Positions 8,084 through 18,800 of a stretch of 64,000 nt of DNA are shown here, piece after piece. Every line of letters starts with the position of its first letter. Position 1 is the stretch's first letter. The position numbers were made by a program, and so were the translations under genes. Below the pieces are notes generated by a model. That model made no database searches. It saw only the letters and a list, made by a program, of their open reading frames with translations, and was not told where the DNA came from. The stretch lies in contig OZ240214.1 in the NCBI GenBank assembly GCA_965197575.1, forward strand, positions 3,410,001-3,474,000, written 5' to 3'. The stretch comes from VXOI01 sp965197575 (GTDB taxonomy: Bacteria > Chloroflexota > Dehalococcoidia > Lucifugimonadales > UBA3495).

Positions 8084-9034
8084 ATGGACCAGCCAACGTT
8101 TGCGGACCTGGAATATCCGGGCAAGAAGCGGAAGACCCGGAGGGAGCTATTTCTCCAGCGGATGGACGGGCTGATTCCCTGGGAGCGGCTGGAGGAGCGC
8201 ATCCGGCCCTTCTACCCCAAGGCCGGGTAGGGCCGGCGGCCCTACCCGTTGGCGGTGATGCTGCGGGTCCACTGCGTGCAGTTGTTCTACAATCTGAGCG
8301 GCCCCGGCATGGAGGACCTGCGCTACGAGGCCGAATCGGTGCGGCGGTTCGCGGGACTGAAGCTGCCGGAACCGCCGCCCGATGAAACCGCCATCCTGAA
8401 CTTCCGCCATCTCCTGGAGAAGCGCCAACTGGGCCAGGGGCTGTTCGAGGAGATCAACACTCATTTGGCGTCGCATGGGCTTCGGCTGCGGGAGGGGACG
8501 ATCGTGGATGCCAGCATCATCGAAGCTCCGCCGTCAACGAAGAACCGGGCTGGGGAACGCGACCCGGAGATGCGTCAGACCAAGAAGGGGAACCAGTGGC
8601 ATTTCGGGATGAAAGTCCATACCGGAGTGGATGCGGACACGGGGATAGTGCATAGCGTGGCTGCGACGGCGGCCAAGGCGCCTGACGTGACCGGGGCGCA
8701 CCGGTTGCTGCACGGCGGGGAGAGGCGGGTGTGGGGCGACGCCGGGTATCAGGGAGTCCCTAAGCGGGAGGAGAACCGGGGCCGGGAGGTGGACTGGCAG
8801 GTGGCGATGCGTCCCGGCAGGCGCCGGCGGTTGGAGCCTGGCAGCGATGAGGCGCTGGCGGAGAAGCTCAAGGCGCCGGTGCGGGCCAAGGTGGAGCACC
8901 CGTTCCTTAAGGTGAAGCGGCTGTTTGGTTACGGCAAGGTGCGTTACCGGGGACTGGCCAAGAACAGGCAGCGGCTGGCGCTGTTGCTGGGACTGGGCAA
9001 CCTGTTGACGGCCCAGCGTCATTGGGCGGCGTGA
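8084..9034 (+). pseudogene. IS5-family transposase with in-frame amber codon
   Basis: A frame from the ATG at 8084 (MDQPTFADLEYPGKKRKTRR) to the TGA after 9031 matches IS5-type transposases along its whole length. The first Asp is in TIVDASIIEAPPSTKN, the second in RVWGDAGYQG, and the C-terminal block is KVEHPFLKVKRLFGYGKVRYRG. A TAG at 8228-8230 interrupts it in the conserved stretch YPKAG*GRRPYPLAVMLRVH. No frameshift is needed; one codon separates it from a full-length protein. A shorter protein could start at 8249. I could not define the terminal repeats. Confidence 0.75.
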
Positions 9035-9375
9035 CGGGGGAGGAGTGCGCCCGAATCGGGCCAAAGGCCGCTGGCGGGCCCGGCGCCAGGCCCCGCTGGT
9101 CCCTCTGAGGTCAAATCAAAGGGCTGGACATTCACCAAAACGGGCAGGAAGGATGCGTGTCTCCCCGAATGCGGCTCCGGTAAACACATCCCGGCCCTGG
9201 CCGGTCTTGTTCAGAGTATCCTTAAATATAAAGTGATACAGTGGTACCGAAGGTCAGATTCGATGGATACCGCGATTTACGTGCCGTACAGCGAGGTTTT
9301 GTATCTGAAATCCTTGCTGAGTAAGGTCAAATATGGCACCTTGCTGGAATTTTGTCCAGCATTTGTCCAGCAATT
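9035..9375. other. intergenic stretch, no gene seen
   Basis: This is the space between the IS5 transposase and the integrase stop. It should include the IS5 right end, which I could not place. A direct repeat of tttgtccagca occurs at about 9351-9373, next to the 3' end of the integrase. The longest open frame has no recognisable family. Confidence 0.4.
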
Positions 9376-10506
9376 TCAACCCACTGAATCCATGGATCGA
9401 GCGAATGCTTCAGCAGTTTCCCTTTGCCAGCCCGGAAGCACATGGGCGTAGATGTCTATGGTAGTGCTCACCTTTTTGTGTCCCAGACGTTTCGAAACGA
9501 CAACGAAATTCTGTCCGGTCTTCAGAGCGACTGAAGCGTGAAAATGTCGGAGGCTGCGAAAGGTTATTTTCCCGCATCCCGCCTTCTTGGACAAGCTGGC
9601 CAAAGCGTGGCTCAGGGTGTTGGGATGACTCCATCCTTCCAGGCCGTTTCGAGGGAATACAATCGTGGGTGCCGGCACTCCCAATTCTCTGGCGAATTGC
9701 TGTTGACGCTGGCGATGACCGCTCAAGACTGCAACAGTATGGGTATCCAGATCAACCACTCGGCGTCCGCTGGATGTTTTCGGCCGTTCCAACGAAAGAC
9801 CGTGGGCGGTCGCTACCAGTGAGGCAGACACCAGCAATTCTCTTTTGTCCCAGTCTACGCACTTCCATTCCAGGCCCAGGGCTTCACCCCTTCTCATCCC
9901 AGTGTAGGCAATCAGGTGCAGACACGGCCAGAGGTAATGCTGTTCGGACTCGCCCGTTTCCAAGAGTCGCTTCACCGCCTCAATTTCCGGGGCTTCCGCC
10001 TCAGCTTCCGGGATGGGGGGCGGCGAGACCAGGGCCACGGGGTTTCTATGGATGAGCTCCATCCTGAGGGCATGTTTCATCGCTCCGCTCAAGACGTTGT
10101 GAACCAGTTGGATTCCCTGGGGAGCCATCCCCTTTTCCTGTCGTAAAAGTGATTCCAATTTCTGGACCTGGACCGGGGTGAGCTTTGAAAGCTCCACGTT
10201 GCCCAGGTGCGGGACGATATGGAGGCGGATGATACCCTGGTATCGGTCCAAGGTCTTCTGTCGCCGGTTGGGAATGATCACCTCGGACATCCACAGGTCC
10301 AGCCATTCCCGCAGCTGGTAGCTCTTCTGCGGAGGAGCGATGCCGTGGTCCAGGTCTCCAAGGATTTCTCTGAGTCTCCGCTGGGCTTCCGACTTCTTGC
10401 CGTGGACTGTCTCGGTCTTTCGAAGGCGCTTTCCATTGGAGTCCCGGCCCAAGAACACCTGCAATTCCCACGAACCCGGATTGCGCTGCCTGATGGACCC
10501 CTTCAT
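9376..10506 (-). CDS. tyrosine recombinase / phage-type integrase
   Basis: Site-specific recombinase of 376 aa. It has an N-terminal AP2-like arm-binding region (SIRQRNPGSWELQVFLGRD), a SAM-like core-binding domain (about 60-160) and a catalytic domain. Box I Arg is in YTGMRRGEALGL near residue 203. Box II reads FRSLRHFHAS near 317, so the usual His of HxxR is replaced by Arg. The Tyr nucleophile is in TTIDIYAHV near 352. I chose the ATG at 10506 because TAGGGGG lies seven bases upstream; an ORF extends 32 codons further without such a signal. It runs divergently from the restriction operon and probably marks one edge of the defence island. Confidence 0.88.
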   Translation of the reverse strand: MKGSIRQRNPGSWELQVFLGRDSNGKRLRKTETVHGKKSEAQRRLREILGDLDHGIAPPQKSYQLREWLDLWMSEVIIPNRRQKTLDRYQGIIRLHIVPHLGNVELSKLTPVQVQKLESLLRQEKGMAPQGIQLVHNVLSGAMKHALRMELIHRNPVALVSPPPIPEAEAEAPEIEAVKRLLETGESEQHYLWPCLHLIAYTGMRRGEALGLEWKCVDWDKRELLVSASLVATAHGLSLERPKTSSGRRVVDLDTHTVAVLSGHRQRQQQFARELGVPAPTIVFPRNGLEGWSHPNTLSHALASLSKKAGCGKITFRSLRHFHASVALKTGQNFVVVSKRLGHKKVSTTIDIYAHVLPGWQRETAEAFARSMDSVG

Positions 10507-10629
10507 TTGCGAACCCCCTATCTTTTCTATCCTATCCAGGCAAGCCATGGCATCAGGCGGCAGCGGCCGCCTCATTGCCAATTCCATCGACGGGCGTTCC
10601 ACCAGTTGCCGGTCGGTATTCTATCACAA

Positions 10630-10658
10630 TAGACAGTGTTGAGTAATTCTTATAATAT
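10630..10658 (+). promoter_or_regulatory. possible promoter for the hsd operon
   Basis: TAGACA at 10630-10635 is followed 17 bases later by TAATAT at 10653-10658, which overlaps a TATAAT at 10651-10656. This lies in the 166-base divergent gap between the integrase and the first hsdS-like gene, 15 bases before the ATG at 10673. That distance suggests a very short leader. It was recognised by consensus only. Confidence 0.35.
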
Positions 10659-10672
10659 GTGGCAATAATACC

Positions 10673-11269
10673 ATGACACGGTTATCGGAAATAGCGTCTT
10701 CGTTTCAGGGACTCGCCTTAGCCGGACGAGGGGCCGGAGTGCGGTGGGGTGACTGGTACGTGCGCCTCGTGGAGAGCGGCGACATCCAGGGCGACGGCTG
10801 GCTGGACCTCGATGATCTACGCCAAGTGGAACTGGTTCGAAGCAGGCGGACTGTGAAGCACCTGTTGCAGCCCTACGACATCCTGGTCACGGCGCGGGCC
10901 GGATCGGTACAGTTGGGATTGGTGCCTTCCAGCGTGGAGAAAACTGTAGCCGGGGTGACGTTGCTGGTCGTGCGGGCCCATTCACCGGAAACGGGAATGG
11001 GCCACTATCTCTGGTACTACCTAACCTCAACTTTCGGCCGCCGGCAGTTGGACAAGCGGCTGACGGTGAACGCGACCATCACCTCCCTGTCGGCCAGGGC
11101 TATCAGCGAGGTAGATCTGCCGTTGCCCACTCAACAGCAGCTGGAACGGTTTGCGGGCCTTGTCGAGGCATCCGAGGAGGCCTACACATCCGCGGTTCAG
11201 GTGGCTAGACTACGCCGGGAGACTATGAGGGACTCGATCATTGGTGAAATCGTCTCCAGGAACGCGTGA
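10673..11269 (+). CDS. half-size type I restriction specificity subunit (single TRD)
   Basis: The 198-aa protein has one target-recognition-like domain (about 1-130, including VRLVESGDIQGDGWL and LQPYDILVTARAGSVQLGLV). It is followed by the conserved ISEVDLPLPTQQQLERFAGLVEASEEA linker and a helical tail. Full HsdS proteins have two such units; one copy is present here and the length is about half. Half-S proteins are known to dimerise into working specificity subunits. It sits 22 bases upstream of hsdM, so it is probably co-expressed and could give the methylase a second specificity. A truncated relic of a longer hsdS is the alternative, but both ends look natural. Confidence 0.7.
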   Translation: MTRLSEIASSFQGLALAGRGAGVRWGDWYVRLVESGDIQGDGWLDLDDLRQVELVRSRRTVKHLLQPYDILVTARAGSVQLGLVPSSVEKTVAGVTLLVVRAHSPETGMGHYLWYYLTSTFGRRQLDKRLTVNATITSLSARAISEVDLPLPTQQQLERFAGLVEASEEAYTSAVQVARLRRETMRDSIIGEIVSRNA

Positions 11270-11291
11270 GACCTTCCTTCCGAGAGGAACC

Positions 11292-12824
<1,533 letters not shown>

Positions 12825-12855
12825 GATGTTACGGTAGCAGGATGGTATTGAGAAA

Positions 12856-13092
12856 ATGCCCGAGATATTCAGGGAGGGCCCATTCCGTTTCTTCTTCTAT
12901 ATGGGTGACCGGGATGAGCCTCCTCATAGTACACGTTGAACGTGACAACGGGATCACCAAGTTCTGCTGAATCCGGTGAAGCTCCAGAACACAGGCGGAT
13001 TGCGGCGTCACGAAATTCGCCGGATTGAACGTATGATCGAGGAGAATCAAACTCGGCTCATGGAGGCTTGGAATGCACGTTTCGACCCTTAA
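12856..13092 (+). pseudogene. DUF4160 protein, two frameshifts
   Basis: From the ATG at 12856 the sequence reads MPEIFREGPFRFFFYMGDRD, then EPPH. One extra base near 12926 and one missing base near 12966 interrupt the rest. With both repaired, the family motif HVERDNGITKFWLNPVKL appears, then GGLRRHEIRRIERMIEENQ, ending at TAA 13090-13092. This is a DUF4160 protein, a family usually paired with DUF2442 in toxin-antitoxin-like modules, as here. Its 3' end overlaps the DUF2442 start by 20 bases. Confidence 0.75.
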
Positions 13093-13423
13093 GGTCAATG
13101 TTCCAGACGCGGAAGACATTAAGGTCACCGAAGACGCCTTGACCGCCGAGCTTCGCGATGGCCGCACCATATCGGTTCCGCTGTCATGGTATCCCCGCCT
13201 GGTACATGCCACCCCGGAAGAGCGCAACAACTGGCGTCCCATAGGGACAGGAGAGGGTATTCACTGGCCCGATCTGGACGAGGACATCAGCGTGGAAATG
13301 TTGCTGGCTGGCATACCCTCGGGGGAAAACCAGCGTGGTTTCCGACGCTGGCTGGAGGCCAAGAAGGCCGACCTTCCAGTGAACATCTACGAGATAAAGC
13401 CAGCCGTCTCTGAAGAGGTCTGA
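13073..13423 (+). CDS. DUF2442 domain protein
   Basis: 116-aa protein whose core (KVTEDALTAELRDGRTISVPLSWYPRL, then GIHWPDLDEDISVEMLLAGIPSG) is the DUF2442 signature. Function is unknown. Members are small and usually follow a DUF4160 gene, and the pair is often proposed to be a toxin-antitoxin module. Here the DUF4160 partner is frameshifted. The ATG at 13073 lies inside the partner's 3' end, and the stop overlaps the next ATG by one base (TGATG), so it is translationally linked to hsdS. Confidence 0.8.
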   Translation: MHVSTLKVNVPDAEDIKVTEDALTAELRDGRTISVPLSWYPRLVHATPEERNNWRPIGTGEGIHWPDLDEDISVEMLLAGIPSGENQRGFRRWLEAKKADLPVNIYEIKPAVSEEV

Positions 13424-14712
13424 TGCAGCGTTCCGCCGGGCAGGAAGCCATACCCGACGGCTGGCAGCGGGTGCGCTTGGGGGATGTGGCTGATTTCCAA
13501 CAAGGCGGGACCCCCTCAAAGGCCAACACGGAGTACTGGGACGGTAACATCCCTTTCGTGACTGGCGCAGACTTGGGTCAACGGAGCATCGGACGAGCAA
13601 GCGCCCGGTCATTCCTTACCGAAAGGGGGCTAACCTCTGGCAGTACAGCCATCTGTAACGCTGGTGCCCTGCTGCTTGCTACCAGAACGCGGGTTGGGTT
13701 GGTCGGCATAGCCAGCGAGGTTCTCGGGGCTAGTCAGTACATTACTCTCCTTACGGCCAAAGACGTAGCAGATCATGGTTTCCTGTTCTGGCTATTGGAC
13801 AATCGCACTGTCGAGTTACAGCGAAGGTCCAGAGGGACAACAATTCAAGGAGTAACGAGGGAAGACATCGACAGTCTCCCGATCCTCCTCCCACCGCTGC
13901 CGGAGCAACGGGCCATCGCCGCCGTGCTGGACAGCATCGACGACGCCATCGAGGGTGCCGAGGCGGTCATCGCCGCCACCGAGCAGCTCCGCGACTCCCT
14001 GCTCCACGACCTGCTCACCCGCGGGCTCCCCGGCCAGCACACCGAGTGGCGCGACGTCTCCGGCCTCGTCACTATCCCCGCGGACTGGGAGGTGTTCCGG
14101 CTGGGGGATGTCCTTGAGGAGGGACCCACAAACGGAATCTACAAACCTGATTCCGAATACGGAAGCGGTGTCTGCCTGATCCGAATAGACGATTTTTCCT
14201 TCGGTGAATTCGTGGGGTTTGGGAACTTTCAACGCATTCGAGCCACAAAGGATGAAATACAGCGCTACGGGGTCAAGCAAGGGGACATCGTCATAAACAG
14301 GGTAAACAGTCTCAGCCATATCGGAAAGTCGGTCCTGATTCCCGAGGTTAATGAACCTACCTTGTTTGAGTCCAACATGATGAGGATCAGGTTCGGCAAA
14401 GGCATAGCCCCCAATTTCGCCGCTATGGTTCTCTTATCAGACAACACCAGGCGGTATTTCAAGGCGAGGGCCAAGAAAGCGGTTCAGCAAGCAAGCATCA
14501 ACCAACAGGATGTCAGTGAGCTGCCTGTACCTCTCCCTCCTCTGAAGGAGCAGCGGTCTATCGCGACTGTGCTGGAAGGGGTGGGAACAGCGGTCGAAGT
14601 TGCGCGTAACGAACACGACCGCTTAGGATTGTTGGAGGAATCAACCGCCGAGGCGCTGCTGACGGGGCGGGTGCGGGTGAGAGTAGAGAGGTGTTTCCAT
14701 GACGACCAGTAA
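13423..14712 (+). CDS. hsdS: type I restriction specificity subunit
   Basis: Full-length 429-aa specificity protein with two target-recognition domains. The first follows GWQRVRLGDVADFQQGGTPS (about 9-28). The second follows DWEVFRLGDVLEEGPTNGIY (about 222-241). Each ends in the conserved helix with P-x-x-EQRAIAAVLDSIDDA and PLKEQRSIATVLEGV. These select the two halves of a bipartite DNA target. The start overlaps the DUF2442 stop. It is not adjacent to hsdM: the DUF4160-DUF2442 pair lies between. Confidence 0.92.
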   Translation: MQRSAGQEAIPDGWQRVRLGDVADFQQGGTPSKANTEYWDGNIPFVTGADLGQRSIGRASARSFLTERGLTSGSTAICNAGALLLATRTRVGLVGIASEVLGASQYITLLTAKDVADHGFLFWLLDNRTVELQRRSRGTTIQGVTREDIDSLPILLPPLPEQRAIAAVLDSIDDAIEGAEAVIAATEQLRDSLLHDLLTRGLPGQHTEWRDVSGLVTIPADWEVFRLGDVLEEGPTNGIYKPDSEYGSGVCLIRIDDFSFGEFVGFGNFQRIRATKDEIQRYGVKQGDIVINRVNSLSHIGKSVLIPEVNEPTLFESNMMRIRFGKGIAPNFAAMVLLSDNTRRYFKARAKKAVQQASINQQDVSELPVPLPPLKEQRSIATVLEGVGTAVEVARNEHDRLGLLEESTAEALLTGRVRVRVERCFHDDQ

Positions 14713-15028
14713 TCAGACATGGACAGATGCGGAATCTATCGCTAGGGATGCGCTAGTCGAGGCCGGAGAACGCCCTTGGGGGCTCGTCTGGAGATGACTG
14801 CTGAACGTATCGCGGAAATACTATCAGAGAGCCGGTGGCGCACAACATCTGCGAGCGGTTACTCAAGGTGGCGGGTGTGCGTGTCCAGGGCTGCGATGCT
14901 AATGGCAAGATCTGGAGAGAATCCCGGAGGCGCAAGGCTATCAATGCTGTCCGAGAGACAGTTTAGTGGGTGAAGCAACTGTCACAGCGATACCCCAAGA
15001 TTAGAATCTATGTCGTTTGAGAGTATGA
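14713..15028 (+). other. 316-base gap with a possible decayed small gene
   Basis: No intact gene is seen. Short pieces in all three forward frames could be joined with two frameshifts: MTTSNQTWTDAESIARDALV, then GARLEMTAERIAEIL, then EPVAHNICERLLKVAGVRV ending at a TAG near 14966. I do not recognise a family. It may be the relic of another small gene in the hsd operon or chance reading frames. Confidence 0.25.
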
Positions 15029-15445
15029 ATGAAGAACAACCGCAGCGAATTCCAGCGTCTCGGCGAGCCGGAACCGGCGCTCATCCACGGGCGGCTCGTT
15101 GACGTTGACCCTAAGAAGGGAACCGCCGTATTGAGCGCGTACATAGACAGCCGCGTTCCTCTGAGATTCGATGCTTCGCTGGAAAAGGAAATGCTCAAGC
15201 TGGAGCAGAAATTCGTCAAGGTCACGGGCCACGGCTGGTTCAACGAAGAGGATCAATGGATTGCCGTAGTCATAGAGGATATAGACCGTCCTGCGAACAA
15301 GCCTTTTGACCTTGATGAATTTCTGAATGATCCGAACCCCAAGATTTTCGACCCGCGAATGTCCCCCCCTATGGTAATGAGCGACGAGGAATGGGAAGCC
15401 TTTGACCGCGCTCTCCGGGAAAGCCGTGGGAAACGTGAGTCGTGA
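15029..15445 (+). CDS. uncharacterised protein, probable partner of the PIN toxin
   Basis: 138-aa protein of unknown family. It has a beta-rich N-terminal half (PALIHGRLVDVDPKKGTAVL, then VKVTGHGWFNEEDQWIAVVI) and an acidic tail ending MSDEEWEAFDRALRESRGK. Its stop overlaps the GTG start of the PIN gene by four bases. That tight order, small protein followed by PIN protein, is the usual arrangement of a VapB-VapC-type pair, so an antitoxin role is inferred. No AbrB, RHH or Phd fold is obvious. Confidence 0.6.
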   Translation: MKNNRSEFQRLGEPEPALIHGRLVDVDPKKGTAVLSAYIDSRVPLRFDASLEKEMLKLEQKFVKVTGHGWFNEEDQWIAVVIEDIDRPANKPFDLDEFLNDPNPKIFDPRMSPPMVMSDEEWEAFDRALRESRGKRES

Positions 15446-15855
15446 CCTCGCCCCTCGCGTTGGTGGTCGCCGACAGCAACATAGTGTCCTACATCGCCCG
15501 GAAATCTCCCATTGCGGACTACTATCTGCCGCACCTCGAAAGGCACCGGATCGTAATTTCCTTCCAGACGTGGGAAGAAGCTTTGTTCGGAGCATATCTC
15601 AGAAATTGGGGCGCAAGAAGGCTGAATGACCTTGAGCTGCAATTGGGACAGTATGAAGTGGTATGGCCCAACACCGACTTAATTCGCCTTTCCGCTCGCC
15701 TGCGCCAACTACGCCGGGCGGCGGGCCGGAGGTTGGAGGTCGCCGATGCCTGGATTGCGGCAACCGCACTGTACCTGGACTGCCCGCTAGCGTCTCACGA
15801 CGGTGACTTCGATGACATACCCGACCTGCAACTGATAAGGGCGCCATCGGCATGA
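15442..15855 (+). CDS. PIN-domain ribonuclease, VapC-like toxin
   Basis: 137-aa PIN protein. Metal-binding acidic residues are visible at ADSNIVSYIAR (near residue 10), QTWEEALFG (near 45), VADAWIAATAL (near 98) and SHDGDFDDI (near 120), which is the four-residue VapC set. Such enzymes cleave tRNA or rRNA. The GTG at 15442 overlaps the upstream partner gene, and the stop overlaps the hsdR ATG by four bases. It is therefore translated as part of the restriction operon. Confidence 0.82.
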   Translation: MTSPLALVVADSNIVSYIARKSPIADYYLPHLERHRIVISFQTWEEALFGAYLRNWGARRLNDLELQLGQYEVVWPNTDLIRLSARLRQLRRAAGRRLEVADAWIAATALYLDCPLASHDGDFDDIPDLQLIRAPSA

Positions 15856-18800
15856 CCAGCCCCGCCAAGCTGAACGAGTACAGCCAGGCCGAGGAACCGG
15901 CCCGGGTGCTACTGGAGCGGCTGGGGTGGACCTACGCGCCGCGGGAGACGCTGGCGGCGGAGCGCAGCGGGGAGCGCGAGGTCCTGCTGAAGGGGCGGCT
16001 GCGGGCCGCCCTCCTGCGTCTCAATGAGTGGCTGACCGAAGAGCAGGCGGGGCGGGTCATCTTCGAGTTGGAGCACGTCAACGAGTCCGGCATTGCCCGC
16101 AACCAGAAAATCCACGAGTACCTGACCTTCGGCCTGCCCCTCACCGTCAATACCACCCACGGACAGGATACCCGCAACGTCCGCTTCTTCGACTTCGACC
16201 ACCCGGAGGGCGGGGTCAACGAGTTCGTCGTCACCACCCAGTTCCGGGTGCGCCGGGTCAATCCTTCGACCGGCTCAGGACAGGCGGCTCAGGACGAGGA
16301 CGACCAGCGGGTGATCAAGCCCGACTTGGTGCTGTTCGTCAACGGAATCCCGCTGGCGGTGACGGAGGCCAAGTCGCCGTCTTTGCTGGACGTGTGGAAG
16401 TCGCAGGCGGTGCGGCAGCTTCGCCGCTACCAGGAGGCAGGGCCGGAGTGGCACGGGGCCGGCGCCCCTGAGCTGTTCTACTACAACCTGCTCTGCGTCG
16501 CCCACTGCGGGGCCAGCGCGGCCTACGCCGCCACTGGCGCGCCGGAAAACACCTACTTCCAGTGGAAGTCGGTCGCCCCATACTCCGACGACGAGGTCCG
16601 GGTGCAGTTCAACGTGGAACCGCAGGGCCAGGCGCAACTCATCGTGGGGCTGCTGGCCCCGGCGACGCTGCTGGACATCCTGCGCGACTTCGTGGTCTAC
16701 GAGCCTGATCAGGGCCGGCTGGTCAAAAAGCTGCTCCGTTACCAGCAGTACCGCGCGGTGAAGACGGCCATGCGGCGCATCCTGTCGGAGAGCAGGGCCG
16801 AGGAGCGGGGCGGCGTGGTCTGGCACACCCAAGGGTCGGGCAAGTCCCTGACCATGCTGTGGCTGGCCACCAGGATCCGCCGTGAGCCGCGCCTGACCAA
16901 CGCCGACATCGTGGTGGTCACCGACCGGACCCAGCTGGACAAGCAGATATCCGACACCTTCCGGCGCTGCGGCTTCCCCGCACCGGAGCGGATGGACCGT
17001 TCGCGGCCCGAGCCGGAGGAACGCCGTGCCCGCCGGCGCCGGGAGACGCCCAACCGCGCTCAGCCGCTGGACCTGCAGACCGTCCTCAAGCAGGGGGGCG
17101 GGCGCACAGTGATGACCACCATCCAGAAGTTCGAGGAGGCTCTGACCAAGCCCGACGGCAAACTGGACGTGCTGAACGACTCCGGCAACGTATTCATCAT
17201 GGTCGACGAGGCCCACCGCACCCAGTACGGCGTGTTGGGCGGGTTGATGTCCCGCGCTCTGCCCAACGCGGTGATGATCGGGTTCACCGGCACGCCCATC
17301 GACAAGGGCTTCGGCCGTAGCACCATGAAGCGTTTCGGTCCGTTGATCGACTCCTACACCATTCCCCAGTCCGTTGACGACGGAGCCACCGTACCCATCT
17401 GGTACGAGGCTCGGATGCCCGACCTGCACATTGAGGGGCCGAACACACTCGACAAACTCTTTGACGCCATGTTCGGTGATGAAACGGACAGTGTGCGGGA
17501 GGAGATTCGCCGCAGGTACGCCAACCGGGAGACCGTGGCCGGGGCTGAACGCCGAATCCAGATGATCGCCCTGGACATCGCCCAGCACTTCAAGGACCGG
17601 GTGCGCCCCAACGGGTTCAAGGCCCAGGTGGTCGCTCCCAGCCGCGCCGCCGCCCTGCGCTACACCGAGCAGCTGAGGAGCTTCGGCCCGAGCGCCTACG
17701 CCATCATCACCACCAGCCATAACGACGGCCCAGAGTTCCAGATCGCCAAAGAAACCGGACACGAGCAAATCACCAACGCCTTCGTCGACCCGGATGGCGA
17801 GCCGGAGGTTCTGGTAGTCGTGGACATGCTGCTCACCGGGTTCGACGCGCCTGTGGAGCAGGTGCTTTACCTGGACCGGCCATTGCGGGAGCACGGCCTG
17901 CTGCAGGCCATCGCCCGCGTGAACCGCCGGTTCTCCCACCAGAAGGACGGCGCCGAGACAGAGAAGACCCACGGCCTGGTGGTGGACTACTGTGGCATCT
18001 CCCACGACCTGGAGCAGGCGCTGTCCAGCTTCGACTGGCCCGACGTCCAGGACACCATGCAGGTGATGGAGGAGGATCCGGCAACGGTCATCGAGGCCGC
18101 GGCCGTCCGTGCCGAATCGTACTTCAAGGGCTTGGAGCTGAGCGACACCTGGACCTGCGTCATGGTCTTCGCTCCGGACGCCATCACCGAGGGCAACTAC
18201 AAAGCCGACCTGTTCGAGCGGTTCAACTCCGACTACCGCCAGTTTTCCCGCCTGATGGACCGGCTGCTGCCCGACCAGCGGGCACTGCCCTACGTCGACC
18301 GGCTGGCCCGGCTCACATTGGTCCGCTCCTACGTCCGCGCCCATTTCCTCCGCGAGGATGCCGAGGTCAACTGGACGGAGATCGGCGCCAAGGTAAAGCA
18401 GCTCATCGACCAGCGCATCAGTGCCGAGGTGCACCAGATGATGCAGCCGGTCTCCATCCTCGACCAGGACTTCGAGCAGAAGATTGCCCACCTGCCCCAC
18501 GCCGAGGCCCGGGCTTCGGTGATGGAGCACGCCATCCGCGCCCAAATCCACGAGCGGCTGGAGCAGAACCCGATTTTTTACGAACGTCTCTCCCAGCGCC
18601 TCGCCCGCATCATCGAGCAGATGCGCTCCCAGCTTATCGACGCCGCTGAAGCCTACCGGCAAATGGCCGACCTTCAAAGAGAAGTCCACGGCGAGGTCAA
18701 CGTCGCGGCCAGGCACGGACTTTCGCCGGTTTCCATGGCGATATACGAGATCCTTCGAGAACCGTCCAGCGGAGCCGAAGAGGAAAGGTATGCCAGGCAG

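Noticed and set aside
9233..9451. 72-aa ORF after IS5
   Set aside because: It overlaps the integrase end, has no family and no ribosome site.
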